A DNA stretch of 64,000 nt from Acidobacteriaceae bacterium dw_441 (GCA_018449715.1 JAAVVA010000002.1:607340-671339); one strand, 5' to 3'; positions 18,601 to 27,792 are shown, counted from the stretch's first letter. Made by a program: numbers and translations. The notes: generated by a model not told the origin, from the sequence alone.

Positions 18601-19152
18601 CACAATCGTCTGATGGAAGGAATCTTCGGAGGCTTCCAGATCAGCGGGATTATCCAGTACCACACGGGTTTTCCCTGGACTCCGATCTACGCCAATACCG
18701 GCTGCAACGTCGTCTATGTTGGCAGCGGATACTGCAACCTTCGTCCGGGCGCTCAACTCGCGAGAGGCTCCGGCGATACCAGCAACGACACCTTCAAGCG
18801 TACTGGCGGGCAGTTTCCGAATGGAGGTCTTGCCTACTTTTCCGTTCCTGCATTCTCCAGCAACGGTGCTCCTCCGCCTCCTGGTGTAGGCCGCAACAGC
18901 CTTCGCGGGCCAAACTACTTTGATACCGACATGGATGCGCAGAAGACCTTCGGCATTCCTAAAAACACCATCCTGGGAGAGAACGCGGGACTCACGGTTC
19001 GCGCCATGTTCTTCAACCTCTTCAACCAGACCAACCTCACTCCATTCAATACTGGAGAGGACAACACCCTCATCACCAGCCAGACCTTTGGCCAGGCACG
19101 AAGCTCTTTAGGATCGCGCACCATCGAGTTCCAGGCGCGCTTCAGCTTCTAA
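15694..19152 (+). CDS. Oar-like TonB-dependent receptor (large)
   Basis: 1152 residues from the ATG at 15694, with AGGAG 6 bases upstream and a clear signal peptide (LCLIFALIFPIASHAQ). A carboxypeptidase-regulatory-like domain (YRAGLQGTVSDPTGAVVPGA, about residues 25-110) precedes the plug (NGVRVSGNSFQIDGSQVN, NSGAQVLIVSKNGTNDFHGS). The long barrel ends IEFQARFSF. The length is typical for acidobacterial Oar-type receptors. It is monocistronic by appearance: a hairpin terminator follows the stop by 15 bases. The nearby GH55-like and GH3 genes make a carbohydrate ligand plausible, but only by position. Convergent with the GH3-GH55 operon. Confidence 0.92.
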   Translation: MKALFFRNQYLCLIFALIFPIASHAQYRAGLQGTVSDPTGAVVPGASVTIVDKETNQTQTVKTDAGGTFTFNRLAPAPYTISVEAQGFSQKTIDNVSISGETMQALNVALDAAGSNQTITVTDTAPAINTATATISGTISGQQLQSLPSMNRDPYQLLRLTPGALGDSSQQGGGGSYSLPGNGGIGGSTATGSIFMVENRAQTQANGVRVSGNSFQIDGSQVNSLAWGGGAVITPNQESVKEVQTQTSPYDATNGRNSGAQVLIVSKNGTNDFHGSAFFKFHRPGLNAYQRWNGPNSLDPSADHTRTLFRDNNRFNQLGGSVGGPIWKNHVFFFFSYEELRNSGRTQDTRWYETPEFDQLVAQTKQGGVSAAVAGYPGESVTNATVDPSSTCAFVNLPAAYCRTVSYNGSTALDLGSPLATPLGTADPTYVSNNQPGTGNGFDGVADVFRANTVNPSTNTAQQFNGRLDWQLNPRDLIAYTIYWVPTSQTSFNGPNRAANLWNVNRLAYSHAALWNHIFTPSLLNEFRLNAVRWYFNEIASNPQEPFGLPHGNIDTMGGIASSDFQFFGAPGPGNFAQTTYNIRDTVTKTIRSHNIRFGFDGYKELDNDTLTSQAIPTYTFRNLWEFANDKPRLLNGNFDPRTGIPTSATKYIRSNIYAGYVQDDWRVTPRLTFNLGLRWEYFTPTTEKNNNLSNPIFGTGAQTLTDLRMKIGGDLYKTSANNWGPQVGFAYSINPSSSHLAVVRGGFGIAYNRMQQAVTLNGRANPPLVANINAVCTDTALTNCPGVQYSASASPTDINRYPINPAAQLSFGANGLPVGGAPLQIQAIQQNMPTPLTYKISLGVEYALTPTWILSAGYQGSLSRHYTRQTNLNWIYYPNLNPSISSLNYFLNDASASSHALLAELRHSFGHNFSLNAQYRWGKVMDTASQDYYIDQYPYENRYGYGPADYDVTHNAKLFGTYSPKFFPHNRLMEGIFGGFQISGIIQYHTGFPWTPIYANTGCNVVYVGSGYCNLRPGAQLARGSGDTSNDTFKRTGGQFPNGGLAYFSVPAFSSNGAPPPPGVGRNSLRGPNYFDTDMDAQKTFGIPKNTILGENAGLTVRAMFFNLFNQTNLTPFNTGEDNTLITSQTFGQARSSLGSRTIEFQARFSF

Positions 19153-19167
19153 ATTGCTCACTTCCGG

Positions 19168-19191
19168 AGGGAGCGTTTCTAAACGCTCCCT
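19168..19191 (+). terminator. Intrinsic terminator of the receptor gene
   Basis: A perfect 11-bp stem (AGGGAGCGTTT / AAACGCTCCCT) around a CT loop, followed by the pyrimidine-rich CTTCTTCTGT. It lies 15 bases after the receptor stop codon. Confidence 0.8.
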
Positions 19192-19353
19192 CTTCTTCTG
19201 TCTATCGGAGCACGCAATCGCACGATGTAATCGTTAAGAAAGTCTCTGGTGGAACCTCAAATTCAGAGAATACTCAGGCAAGGACTCAACTCGTCGATTG
19301 AAAAGATAAGACTGCACAATGGACAGTTACCCTTGATAGCAGGAGCCAAATGC

Positions 19354-19402
19354 TCTGGCGCTCATCACGCTTGAAAAGCAATGATAAGCGCCAGAAGATT
19401 TT
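19354..19402 (+). terminator. Second hairpin terminator, between convergent genes
   Basis: A 14-bp stem with one mismatch (arms 19354-19367 and 19382-19395, TCTGGCGCT...) followed on the + strand by AGATTTTT. It abuts the stop of the GH55-like gene on the other strand, so it may also cap that operon. Confidence 0.65.
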
Positions 19403-22401
19403 TAGTTCATAAGTCCCTTCGCTTTTGTCGCCACGCTGTAGAGCGATGTCCTCGCCAGAATATAGAGCGTGCGACCATCTTTCCCGCCAAAGACGAGATC
19501 AATCGGGCGATCAGGAACTTCGATCACATCGATCAGTTCGCCCTTCGGAGAATAGACGTACACCTGTCCCGCGGCAATATAGACATTGCCATCGGCATCC
19601 TGTGTAACACTTTCTCCTCCATTTTCCGCAAAGAGCTTCAGATGACTTAGCGTGCCGTCGGGATCGACCGTAGCTGCGTAGGTCTTCTGTTCGCTCTCGT
19701 CGCTCACGTAAAATGGCTTTCCTGCCACAGCCTTTCCGAGACCGAAGGCGCGAACCACGTCGGCCATCTTGATGCCGTAGTAAAGAGCTCCCGTAACAAA
19801 ATCCTCTCCTGCCGGAATAAATGTCGATCCATCCGGAGAGACATATTGGTACGGCTTCTGTACCGGAATAGCCTTTGGAAAATCGTTTTCGTTGCGCCAG
19901 TAATTCAGAGGAAGCACAGGAATCATTCCTGGCCGTGATGCGCTCTTCTCAGGCTTGAGCAGGGTAATCTCTTCATCCAGCGCGCCGGGCTTGAAGGTAT
20001 AAACCGTTCCGTCTCCCGCATAAGAGACGACCATCAGGTTGCCGGATTTATCGAAGACAAGCTGCACTGGATCAAGAGGGCTATCGCGCACAATGGCAGT
20101 GCGACCCTCCTCTGGAAGCCAGCGATAGATGCGCTGCCAATGTGCATCCACGAAATAAAGCTGGCCCGTGGAATCTGTCGCTGCGCCAGATATGTTGTAA
20201 AAGCCTTCTGCCAAACGCTCGACCTTCGCCCCCGCAGCCAGCACTGAACCATGCTTTGCCGCAGGTGCAGCATCAGGAGCCGAAGTGTCTATCGTCATAA
20301 AAGCGAACTCGCGATTGCGAATCAGCTTCGGCTTCCTGCCGTCGATGATGACCGAGTTATCGAAGGAGGCCTTGTTATCTCCATAGACATGGATATTGCG
20401 AAGGCGAATGTCGTGCGAGTCCGCTACGTGGATTGCATTTGGAAACGGCTGATAACTGCTGACCACGCGATAGCTGTGATAGTTGGCGACCGTAATATCA
20501 CTGGAGCTCTCAATCGAAAGCGGCAGCGCAAAAGGCCCTTCCCCACGCTCTTCTTCCGTCTGCAAGGCATAAATCTTCCAGTGCGAAGCATGGTCGAGCT
20601 TCACTTCATTCCGTACATGATGCTCACTCGAAAGCTCATAGACGCGGCCCTCGGTCGAGGTGTTAGAGATCAACATGCCAGCCTGCGCAAAGGTGCTCGG
20701 CGTCCAGATATTGGCGAAGGTTCCGCCGCCGCCATCTGTCACCCACAGGCTTGGGTACTGGCTATCCCAACGCCGATTGAGGTCCGGATCAGCCGTATGC
20801 GTGTTGTTATAAATCACGTTGGAGACACCAGGGATCGACGTGCCATGCCCGCCATGAAAACGGACGTCGTCCATCATGGAATCTTTTCCCGCCATCCACT
20901 TGGCAGCGACAGCACGGCTATTAATACCGTTCGTATAAAGTCCAATGCCGACCACGATATTCGTTCCGCCCTTCGGGGCTTCCAGCAATGGCTTCGGCGA
21001 ACCCGGCCCCTGAAACGCTGGAGTCGAATCCGGAAGATCGAACTGAGTCGTCGAGGGATGCAGACCAATCAACACCGTATCAGGACGAAGCGTGATGGTA
21101 TCCGTAACGAGGTAGCGGCCCGTCGGAATGTAGATCGTTCGATGCGATGCAATCGCCTCGCGAATCGCTGCAGTGTCATCGGTCACGCCATCGCCCTTCG
21201 CTCCCAGCGACTTCAGGTTGACCCAGCTATCCTGTGCCGGCAGCGTAGCGATATCCGAAGCGACAGGCGCGGGCATGGAGGAGAGCGCCGCCGCATCGTA
21301 GTTCGTTTTGACCTGACCCTGCGTCGCTCCCGCAACAAAGGTCAGTCCGTGGCTCATCGCATGAACACGGTAGATCTCACCCTTGCCCTTAAGCGTGTCT
21401 CCGCTTTCGCGAAAGCTGGCAAAGGTGGGAACGCGATGGCACACGACGTCTTCGAGATTGATCTCCGTGCGAAGCCCGTGCTCGTTGCTCACAATTACGG
21501 CTGGACCGCTGATGTCCTCAAACTGCGAGTCCTTGACCCACAACTCCTCCGCGTAATCCGGATCGATTGAAATTGCCGTCGGAACGTGACGAATCTGCGC
21601 TCGAATCAGCGTCAGTCCCGCTTCATGCTCCTTGATAGCCGCTGTGCTCTGCCCCTCAAAGGTTGAATCCAGCAGGGTAAACTGCCATCCCGGCGAAGGC
21701 TTGCGCGTAATGATGCCGTACTGCCCTCCGTAAAAGTGCAGGTCCTCCGCTTCGTTGCCCGTGTTGGCAATTCCGGCAAGCCCAGAGCCGATGTGGAAGT
21801 CGATGTGCGCAAGATAGCTGTGCTGCGCATAGCGCCCGCGAATGCCAACCGCAGCGGGATTCCCTTCCTGCATCTCGAAGTCGACATTGCTCAACGCCGA
21901 ATAAAATGTTCCGGGATTCGCATCCTGAATGCGATCGTTCGCGGGCACGATGCCTTCGATTGGCTGCGCAGGACGTCCCGGACGCCGTGGAAGAGAACCC
22001 TTCGCCGGAGGACGATTTCCGGTAAACATGACCATGTACCCCATGCCTTCCTGATAGCCCGGAGTGTTCTTTCCAAGCACCAGCGTCGGGCGATGGGCGC
22101 CGTATCCAATCACACGAATCCCCGACCAGATGAAGACCGTCTTCGACAGGCGATATCTGCCTTCGGGAAGAAAGACGATTCCCTGACCTGTTGTCTCCTG
22201 CACATTGTTGATCGCAGCCTGAATCGCCTCGGTATCGTCACCGACACCGTCACCGTGAAGCCCTTTTTCGTTACGAACCAGATAGACGGCCTTTGGGTCG
22301 TCCGGACGCAAGGGGTAATACGAAGTAGCTGCCCACATGGGCACGGTCATGCTTACCGCTGCGACCGCAACTGTCCTTCTCAGCACACGCTTCCAGTTCA
22401 T
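19402..22401 (-). CDS. GH55-like double beta-helix protein fused to SMP-30-like propeller
   Basis: 1000 residues from the ATG at 22401 (MNWKRVLRRTVAVAAV, a Sec signal ending near MWA). Two pectate-lyase-3-type right-handed beta-helix starts are visible: LHGDGVGDDTEAIQAAI near residue 45 and SLGAKGDGVTDDTAAIREAI near 400. Paired helices of this kind occur in GH55 exo-beta-1,3-glucanases. The last 250 residues look like an SMP-30/gluconolactonase-type propeller (DADGNVYIAAGQVYVYSP, FGGKDGRTLYILARTSLY). The product is probably an exported glucan-acting enzyme with a lactonase-like or binding module. It is the second gene after GH3 on the same strand (gap 93 bases), so it is probably under the same LacI control. 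Activity on beta-1,3-glucan is inferred from the fold only. Confidence 0.75.
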   Translation of the reverse strand: MNWKRVLRRTVAVAAVSMTVPMWAATSYYPLRPDDPKAVYLVRNEKGLHGDGVGDDTEAIQAAINNVQETTGQGIVFLPEGRYRLSKTVFIWSGIRVIGYGAHRPTLVLGKNTPGYQEGMGYMVMFTGNRPPAKGSLPRRPGRPAQPIEGIVPANDRIQDANPGTFYSALSNVDFEMQEGNPAAVGIRGRYAQHSYLAHIDFHIGSGLAGIANTGNEAEDLHFYGGQYGIITRKPSPGWQFTLLDSTFEGQSTAAIKEHEAGLTLIRAQIRHVPTAISIDPDYAEELWVKDSQFEDISGPAVIVSNEHGLRTEINLEDVVCHRVPTFASFRESGDTLKGKGEIYRVHAMSHGLTFVAGATQGQVKTNYDAAALSSMPAPVASDIATLPAQDSWVNLKSLGAKGDGVTDDTAAIREAIASHRTIYIPTGRYLVTDTITLRPDTVLIGLHPSTTQFDLPDSTPAFQGPGSPKPLLEAPKGGTNIVVGIGLYTNGINSRAVAAKWMAGKDSMMDDVRFHGGHGTSIPGVSNVIYNNTHTADPDLNRRWDSQYPSLWVTDGGGGTFANIWTPSTFAQAGMLISNTSTEGRVYELSSEHHVRNEVKLDHASHWKIYALQTEEERGEGPFALPLSIESSSDITVANYHSYRVVSSYQPFPNAIHVADSHDIRLRNIHVYGDNKASFDNSVIIDGRKPKLIRNREFAFMTIDTSAPDAAPAAKHGSVLAAGAKVERLAEGFYNISGAATDSTGQLYFVDAHWQRIYRWLPEEGRTAIVRDSPLDPVQLVFDKSGNLMVVSYAGDGTVYTFKPGALDEEITLLKPEKSASRPGMIPVLPLNYWRNENDFPKAIPVQKPYQYVSPDGSTFIPAGEDFVTGALYYGIKMADVVRAFGLGKAVAGKPFYVSDESEQKTYAATVDPDGTLSHLKLFAENGGESVTQDADGNVYIAAGQVYVYSPKGELIDVIEVPDRPIDLVFGGKDGRTLYILARTSLYSVATKAKGLMN

Positions 22402-22494
22402 GCTTCTCACTCTCGCTTGGGGGATCACAAATGTTTTACAGCCTTTTGCACACGAAGAGCAAAAGGCTGTAAGGGAATACACGATATATACGTC

Positions 22495-24804
22495 TTATGA
22501 CTTCGGTGTAACCTCAAAGGCCGCGTGAGCCGTCGCATTCGAATCCGCCCCCACCCACAGGTCGAACTCTCCCGGCTCAATCGACCAGCGATGCGTTTGC
22601 GGACTCCAGAAAGCCAGCTCTTTCGTATCCAGCTTCAGCGTCACCACCCTGCTCTCACCCGGCTTCAAAGTAATACGCTGGAACCCTTTCAACTCGCGCA
22701 CAGGTCGCGAAGCCGAACCCGAACGCTGGTGCGTGTAAAGCTGCACGACCTCATCTCCAACAGAAGAGCCTGTATTCCTCACCTCGACGGAAACATCCAT
22801 CGTTCCACCAGCCTGCACAGAGTTCGTGCTCGTCTTCACCTCTCCCAGCGAGAAGGTTGTATAGCTGAGTCCATAGCCGAACGGATACAGAGGAGCGCTC
22901 GAACCATCCCAGTACCTCGTATCCGGATCATTCGGAATCTGCGTCAGGTTGCGTGCATAAAAGACAGGTACCTGCCCAACTGTGCGCGGCCAACTCACCG
23001 GAAGCTTTCCACCCGGCACCGCATCTCCTGAGAGCAGGTCGGCAATCGCGTTCCCCGCCTCTGTTCCCGGATACCAGACATCAAGAATCGCAGGAACATG
23101 CTGCGAAGCCCATGTGATGTCGAGCGGACGACCGTTGACCAGCACAAGGACAACCGGCTTCCCAGTCGCAACCGCTGCTTCCAGCAACTGCTGCTGCTTG
23201 CCCGGAAGAGTCAGAGACGAGCGCGATGCCCGCTCTCCGCTCATCGTCTGCGCCTCTCCGAGGACCAGCACGGCAACGTCAGCCTGGTTCACCAGGTCGA
23301 TCGCATGATGAAACTCCGCTTCCTTCGCCTCGTCCGTTAGAAGTGTCGGCTTCGGGCTGGGAAACTGATCGTCGAAGATGGAGGCCTGCCCACGCTTGAT
23401 CTCAACGCCCTTCGTCGAAAGAACCTTCGTTCCGCTCGCAGCAAAGTGGCGCTGTATTCCTTCGATCACCGTAACGGTATCGTCAGGATGAGCACCGAGG
23501 CTCCACGACCCCATGATGTCAGGCTTCGAATCGACCAGCGGCCCGATCACCGCGATCGACTTCAGATCCCGCTTCAACGGAAGCAGATGATCTTCGTTAC
23601 GTAGCAAAACTGCCGTGCGTGCTGCAATCTCTCGCGACGCTGCGCGCTGCTCCTGCGAAACCAGTTCCTTCTTCGAGCGCTCCAGCGCAACATAAGGATG
23701 CTGAAAGAGTCCGAGGTTGTACTTCGCCAGAAGAATCCGTCGCACAGCATCGTCGATGGTGCTCTGCTGCACCAGGCCCTTCTTCACCGCGTCCGCAAGA
23801 CTGTCACGGTACGTCGTCGAAGTCATCTCCATATCGACCCCGGCGTTCACTGCGCGAACAGCGGCATCCTCCGGGCCAGACGCGAAGCCATGCGTCGTAA
23901 GGCTCTTGATCGACTCCCAGTCGCTGACGACAAATCCCTTGAATCCCCACTGCTCGCGAAGCACATCGTGCAGCAGCCAGCGATTTCCCGTCGCCGGAAC
24001 TCCGTTCAGGTCCATGTACGCGCTCATCAACGAACCTGCGCCCGCATTCACAGCAGCCTTGTACGGAGGGAGATAAACATTCTGCAGCTGCTCATCCGAG
24101 ATGTCCGATGAATCGTAGTCACGCCCACCGACCGCCGCGCCATATCCGGCGAAGTGCTTCACGCAGGCAAGGATGCTATCCTCCGCGTCCAGCCTCTTCC
24201 CCTGAAATCCGTGAACCTGCGCCTCTGCCATGCGCGCGCCAAGATAGGGGTCCTCACCGGCGCCTTCCATAATGCGGCCCCAGCGCGGATCACGCGCAAT
24301 ATCCACCATCGGGGCAAACGTCCATCGAATCCCCACGGAGCTTGCCTCACGCGCCGCCATCCTCTGCGCGCGCTCGCTCGTCGCCGGGTCCCACGAGGCT
24401 GCCAGGGCCAGTGGCACCGGATACACCGTTCGATACCCGTGAATGACGTCGAACCCGAAGATCAGGGGAATATGCAGACGGCTCTTCTCCATTGCCAGGT
24501 GCTGCAGCCTGTTGACCTCTTCCGGATCGCGCACAAAGAGCAGAGAGCCGACCTCGCCCTTGAGGATTCGCTCGTCCCTCTTCGGACCTTCCGGCGAATT
24601 GAAGGCGATCTGCGTCATCTGGCCGATCTTCTCTTCAAAGGTCATCTTTGCCAGCAGAGCATCCACAAAACGATCGGCTTCTGTCGTTTTCGCTGTCGAG
24701 GTCTGTGCAATCGCCATCCGGGGAGAAGGAATCGCAGTCAACACAACAAAGCTTCCTGCCAGCACCTGGCCAAGAAAAGATCGGCGTAACGTATTCAGCA
24801 ACAT
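22495..24804 (-). CDS. bglX: GH3 beta-glucosidase, periplasmic
   Basis: 769 residues from the ATG at 24804 (GGAG 9 bases upstream), with a signal peptide ending near MAIAQ. It has the usual three-part GH3 layout and BglX-like length: an N-terminal TIM barrel with the nucleophile Asp in FVVSDWES (near residue 296), the KHFAGYG motif near 217, an alpha/beta sandwich domain (KSIAVIGPLVDSK onward), and a C-terminal fibronectin-III-like domain (MDVSVEVRNTGSSVGDEV). It would hydrolyse terminal beta-glucosyl residues from oligosaccharides in the periplasm. First gene of a two-gene unit with the GH55-like protein, and divergent from lacI across a palindromic operator. Linkage preference is unknown; some GH3 enzymes act on sophorose (beta-1,2). 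Confidence 0.9.
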   Translation of the reverse strand: MLLNTLRRSFLGQVLAGSFVVLTAIPSPRMAIAQTSTAKTTEADRFVDALLAKMTFEEKIGQMTQIAFNSPEGPKRDERILKGEVGSLLFVRDPEEVNRLQHLAMEKSRLHIPLIFGFDVIHGYRTVYPVPLALAASWDPATSERAQRMAAREASSVGIRWTFAPMVDIARDPRWGRIMEGAGEDPYLGARMAEAQVHGFQGKRLDAEDSILACVKHFAGYGAAVGGRDYDSSDISDEQLQNVYLPPYKAAVNAGAGSLMSAYMDLNGVPATGNRWLLHDVLREQWGFKGFVVSDWESIKSLTTHGFASGPEDAAVRAVNAGVDMEMTSTTYRDSLADAVKKGLVQQSTIDDAVRRILLAKYNLGLFQHPYVALERSKKELVSQEQRAASREIAARTAVLLRNEDHLLPLKRDLKSIAVIGPLVDSKPDIMGSWSLGAHPDDTVTVIEGIQRHFAASGTKVLSTKGVEIKRGQASIFDDQFPSPKPTLLTDEAKEAEFHHAIDLVNQADVAVLVLGEAQTMSGERASRSSLTLPGKQQQLLEAAVATGKPVVLVLVNGRPLDITWASQHVPAILDVWYPGTEAGNAIADLLSGDAVPGGKLPVSWPRTVGQVPVFYARNLTQIPNDPDTRYWDGSSAPLYPFGYGLSYTTFSLGEVKTSTNSVQAGGTMDVSVEVRNTGSSVGDEVVQLYTHQRSGSASRPVRELKGFQRITLKPGESRVVTLKLDTKELAFWSPQTHRWSIEPGEFDLWVGADSNATAHAAFEVTPKS

Positions 24805-24857
24805 CAATCAGACTCCAAATCTTTCGACGCCAAGAGCGTCGGAAAGAATAAGTCTAG

Positions 24858-24869
24858 ACAAACGTTTGT
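24858..24869. promoter_or_regulatory. LacI-family operator between GH3 and lacI
   Basis: ACAAACGTTTGT is a perfect 12-bp palindrome with the central CG pair typical of LacI/GalR-family operators. It lies 54 bases before the GH3 start and about 120 bases before the lacI start, suiting control of both. Confidence 0.6.
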
Positions 24870-24988
24870 TTCGTTGTCCATTGCCACCATATTCTCCAGC
24901 ACACTCCAACTCGGTTACGCCCTGCAACCTCGCCTGATATTTTTAACGAAGCAACAGCAATGTGGATTGCTGCAACTTCTACTTTCTT

Positions 24989-26044
24989 ATGCAAGAGTCT
25001 TCCTCCAACAACCGTCCGATCAACCTCAAAACTCTCGCAAAGCATCTCAATCTGAGTCCATCGACGGTTTCTTTTGTCCTCAATAACACTCCGGGCCGCT
25101 CCATCCCGGAGGCGACCCGCGCACGCGTCAGGGCGGCTGCGCAAAAGTTCAACTATCAGCCAAGCATGATCGCCCGCAGCCTGCAGGGAAAACGCATGAA
25201 GACCATCGGCATCATGCTGCCCGAGCTTGGCGAAGGCTATCACTCGCAGGTTCTCTCCGGCGCAGGCGATCTGTTGATGCGCAAGGACTACTTTTACTTC
25301 ACCGTGCATCACCGCCATCGCAAAGAGCTGATCGCCGCTCACCCAGGACTGCTTCGCGCACGAGGTGTCGATGGCATCCTGGCGATTGATACGCAACTCG
25401 ATGAACCACCCATGCTGCCGACCGTCACCATCGCAGGACATAAGCCTCTGCCCGGCGTCTCGAATGTGCTGCTCGACGAAGCTCGCGCAGCGCACCTCGC
25501 TCTGGCTCATCTCGTGGAGCTGGGGCATCGCAGAATCGCTTTCATGCATGGCCAGCCATTCAGCTCCGATGCCAACTCGCGCTGGTCTGCCACGCGGGCG
25601 GTCGCGCACGAACTTGGCATCGAGATACACAAAGAGCTGATGATTCATCTCTCCAAAGATTCAAACTCGCCGGAGATCAGCTATCCCGGCATCCGAAAGC
25701 TGATTCAAAGCGGTTCCCCCTTCACCGCGGCCCTCTGCTTCAACGACATCTCGGCAATGGGCACCATCCGCGCCCTTCACGAGGCCGGTCTCCGCGTTCC
25801 GCAGGATGTTTCCGTCCTGGGCTTCGACGATATTCAATCCGCCGCCTACCAGATCCCCAGCCTCACCACCATCCGGCAACCACTAAGAGACATGGGAGAG
25901 GACGCAGCGCAGATGCTTCTCCGCAAACTGGCTGGCGAACCGATTCCCGAACTCCTTCGTGTCGAACCCGAGCTCATCGTGCGCGAGTCCACCGCTCCAG
26001 CACGAAAAATTGTGAAAAAGCGTTCTTCCACCGCATCTTCCTGA
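24989..26044 (+). CDS. LacI/GalR-family transcriptional regulator
   Basis: 351 residues from the ATG at 24989. The N-terminal HTH reads NLKTLAKHLNLSPSTVSFVLN, with the hinge-helix region SMIARSLQGKR following and then a periplasmic-binding-protein-like sugar domain (TIGIMLPELGEGYHSQ, LVELGHRRIAFMHG, VSVLGFDDIQSA). It would bind the palindrome at 24858 and release it on binding a sugar, controlling the divergent GH3-GH55 genes and perhaps the GH39-GH144 genes downstream. A GTG 27 bases upstream is an alternative start but adds non-conserved residues. Effector unknown; an oligosaccharide or glucoside released by the neighbouring hydrolases is the natural guess. Confidence 0.92.
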   Translation: MQESSSNNRPINLKTLAKHLNLSPSTVSFVLNNTPGRSIPEATRARVRAAAQKFNYQPSMIARSLQGKRMKTIGIMLPELGEGYHSQVLSGAGDLLMRKDYFYFTVHHRHRKELIAAHPGLLRARGVDGILAIDTQLDEPPMLPTVTIAGHKPLPGVSNVLLDEARAAHLALAHLVELGHRRIAFMHGQPFSSDANSRWSATRAVAHELGIEIHKELMIHLSKDSNSPEISYPGIRKLIQSGSPFTAALCFNDISAMGTIRALHEAGLRVPQDVSVLGFDDIQSAAYQIPSLTTIRQPLRDMGEDAAQMLLRKLAGEPIPELLRVEPELIVRESTAPARKIVKKRSSTASS

Positions 26045-26151
26045 CAAATTTCCCCTCTTATACCGTTGTATTGGTTGCAGGAAAAAGCATGGCTGCTTTC
26101 CGCAGCGACATGCATCTTATCTTTAGCGTCTAAGAACGTGTGGAGTTTTCT

Positions 26152-27792
26152 ATGATGTCTTTCCGGCAAAGCCGGTCTGCTGGATATTCCCGGCTTCGCA
26201 TTGCGACCCTGTTCGCCCTTACGATCATGTCTTCTATATCGCAGGCCCAATCTCAGACCGCCTACACCGAAACTCTCACGATTGATGCGGCGGCCCAGAC
26301 CACTCCCTTTCCGCACTTCTGGGAGAAGACCTTTGGCTCGGGACGCGCCATCCTCACGCTGCGCGACAGCTATCGCAAAGACCTGAAAACGGTAAAAGAC
26401 GCCACCGCGCTTCAGGAGGTTCGGTTTCACGGCATCTTCCACGACGAGGTGGGCCTGTACGATCCGGACCGCAAACCGATCCAGTTCGCGCAGATGAAGG
26501 ATGCTGGGGCCGCACCCTCGGATAACGCCGGAATTTATAACTTTTCCTACGTCGATCAGATCTACGACGGCCTGCTCGACCAGGGCGTTCGACCGTTCGT
26601 GGAGCTGGGCTTCATGCCCAGGAAGATGTCCTCCGAGCCTGACACCTCGCACGCCTTCTGGTACAAGCCAAACGTCGCTCCCCCGCGTGACTACGCCGCA
26701 TGGGACGCGATGATCACCGCCTTCGCGCAACATCTTGTAGACCGCTACGGCATCGACGAGGTGGCACGCTGGAGCTTCGAGGTCTGGAATGAGCCCAATA
26801 TCGACTTCTGGCGCGGCAAACCCGCACAGGAGAGCTACTTTGAGCTTTACGACCACACGGCGCTCGCTCTCAAGAAAGTAAGCCCGCGTTTGCGCGTGGG
26901 AGGCCCGGCCACCGCACAGGCCGGGTGGACCGGCGACTTCCTGCGTCACTGCAAGGAGAAGAACATCCCCGTGGACTTCGCCTCCAGCCACGTCTATGCA
27001 AACGACACGGCAAAGGACGTCCTCCATATTGACGAGAACATCCCCCGCGATCGCATGGTGTGCCGCTCCGTCCGTAAGGTTCATGACGAGATCACCGCAT
27101 CTCCCCTTCCCTCCACGCCGCTGATCTTCAGCGAATACAACGCCAGCTATGCGAACGAGCCCAACGTCACCGATACGACCTACATGGGCCCCTGGCTTGC
27201 CACGACCATCAGCCAGTGTGACGGACTCACCGAGGCCATGAGCTACTGGACCTTCTCCGACGTCTTTGAGGAGCAGGGCGTCATCCGCACGCCGTTCTAT
27301 GGAGGATTCGGCCTGATCGCCGAGCATGGCATTCCCAAGCCCGCTTTCCACGCCTTTGCCATGCTTCACCAGCTCGGAGAGCAGCGCATCGCCCTCAACT
27401 CCGACTCCGCCATCGCAACCCGCAGCTCGAACGGCACGCTTGCCCTCGCGCTCTGGAACTACGCTCCACCAGACGGCACAGGAGCGGCCTATACCCCGTC
27501 TCCAACAAAACGTGGCCCCAATCGCGTTTTCAATCTGCAACTTACCGGAGTCCCGGCAAATGCTTCAGCAACCATTCTTCGCGTCGATGAGACGCACGGT
27601 AACGTCATCGCAGCCTACGATGCGATGAGTCGTCCCGCCTTCCTCTCGCGCACCCAGATCACGCAGTTGCGCGAAGCAGGAAAAGCCGCTCCCGCCGAAC
27701 ACGCAAGGCTCAAAAATGGAACTCTTACCCTTCAGGTTCCCCCACAGGGACTCGCCGTCGTTCTCATCGAAAACCGAAAGGCTACACATTAG
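26152..27792 (+). CDS. GH39-family glycoside hydrolase (beta-xylosidase-like)
   Basis: 546 residues from the ATG at 26152, with GGAG about 7 bases upstream and a signal peptide ending SQAQ. The TIM barrel carries the GH39 acid/base in FEVWNEPN (Glu near residue 214) and the nucleophile in IFSEYNASY (Glu near 328). The barrel opening FPHFWEKTFGSGRA and the HVYAND strand are also typical. A beta-sandwich follows from about residue 400. Family members are beta-xylosidases, alpha-iduronidases and others; exact activity cannot be read here. It sits between lacI and the GH144-like gene, 47 bases before the latter, and probably shares its transcript. Confidence 0.85.
   Translation: MMSFRQSRSAGYSRLRIATLFALTIMSSISQAQSQTAYTETLTIDAAAQTTPFPHFWEKTFGSGRAILTLRDSYRKDLKTVKDATALQEVRFHGIFHDEVGLYDPDRKPIQFAQMKDAGAAPSDNAGIYNFSYVDQIYDGLLDQGVRPFVELGFMPRKMSSEPDTSHAFWYKPNVAPPRDYAAWDAMITAFAQHLVDRYGIDEVARWSFEVWNEPNIDFWRGKPAQESYFELYDHTALALKKVSPRLRVGGPATAQAGWTGDFLRHCKEKNIPVDFASSHVYANDTAKDVLHIDENIPRDRMVCRSVRKVHDEITASPLPSTPLIFSEYNASYANEPNVTDTTYMGPWLATTISQCDGLTEAMSYWTFSDVFEEQGVIRTPFYGGFGLIAEHGIPKPAFHAFAMLHQLGEQRIALNSDSAIATRSSNGTLALALWNYAPPDGTGAAYTPSPTKRGPNRVFNLQLTGVPANASATILRVDETHGNVIAAYDAMSRPAFLSRTQITQLREAGKAAPAEHARLKNGTLTLQVPPQGLAVVLIENRKATH

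Noticed and set aside
25846..27540. 564-residue open frame antisense to GH39
   Set aside because: The GH39 catalytic motifs lie on the + strand. The antisense frame also runs into lacI.
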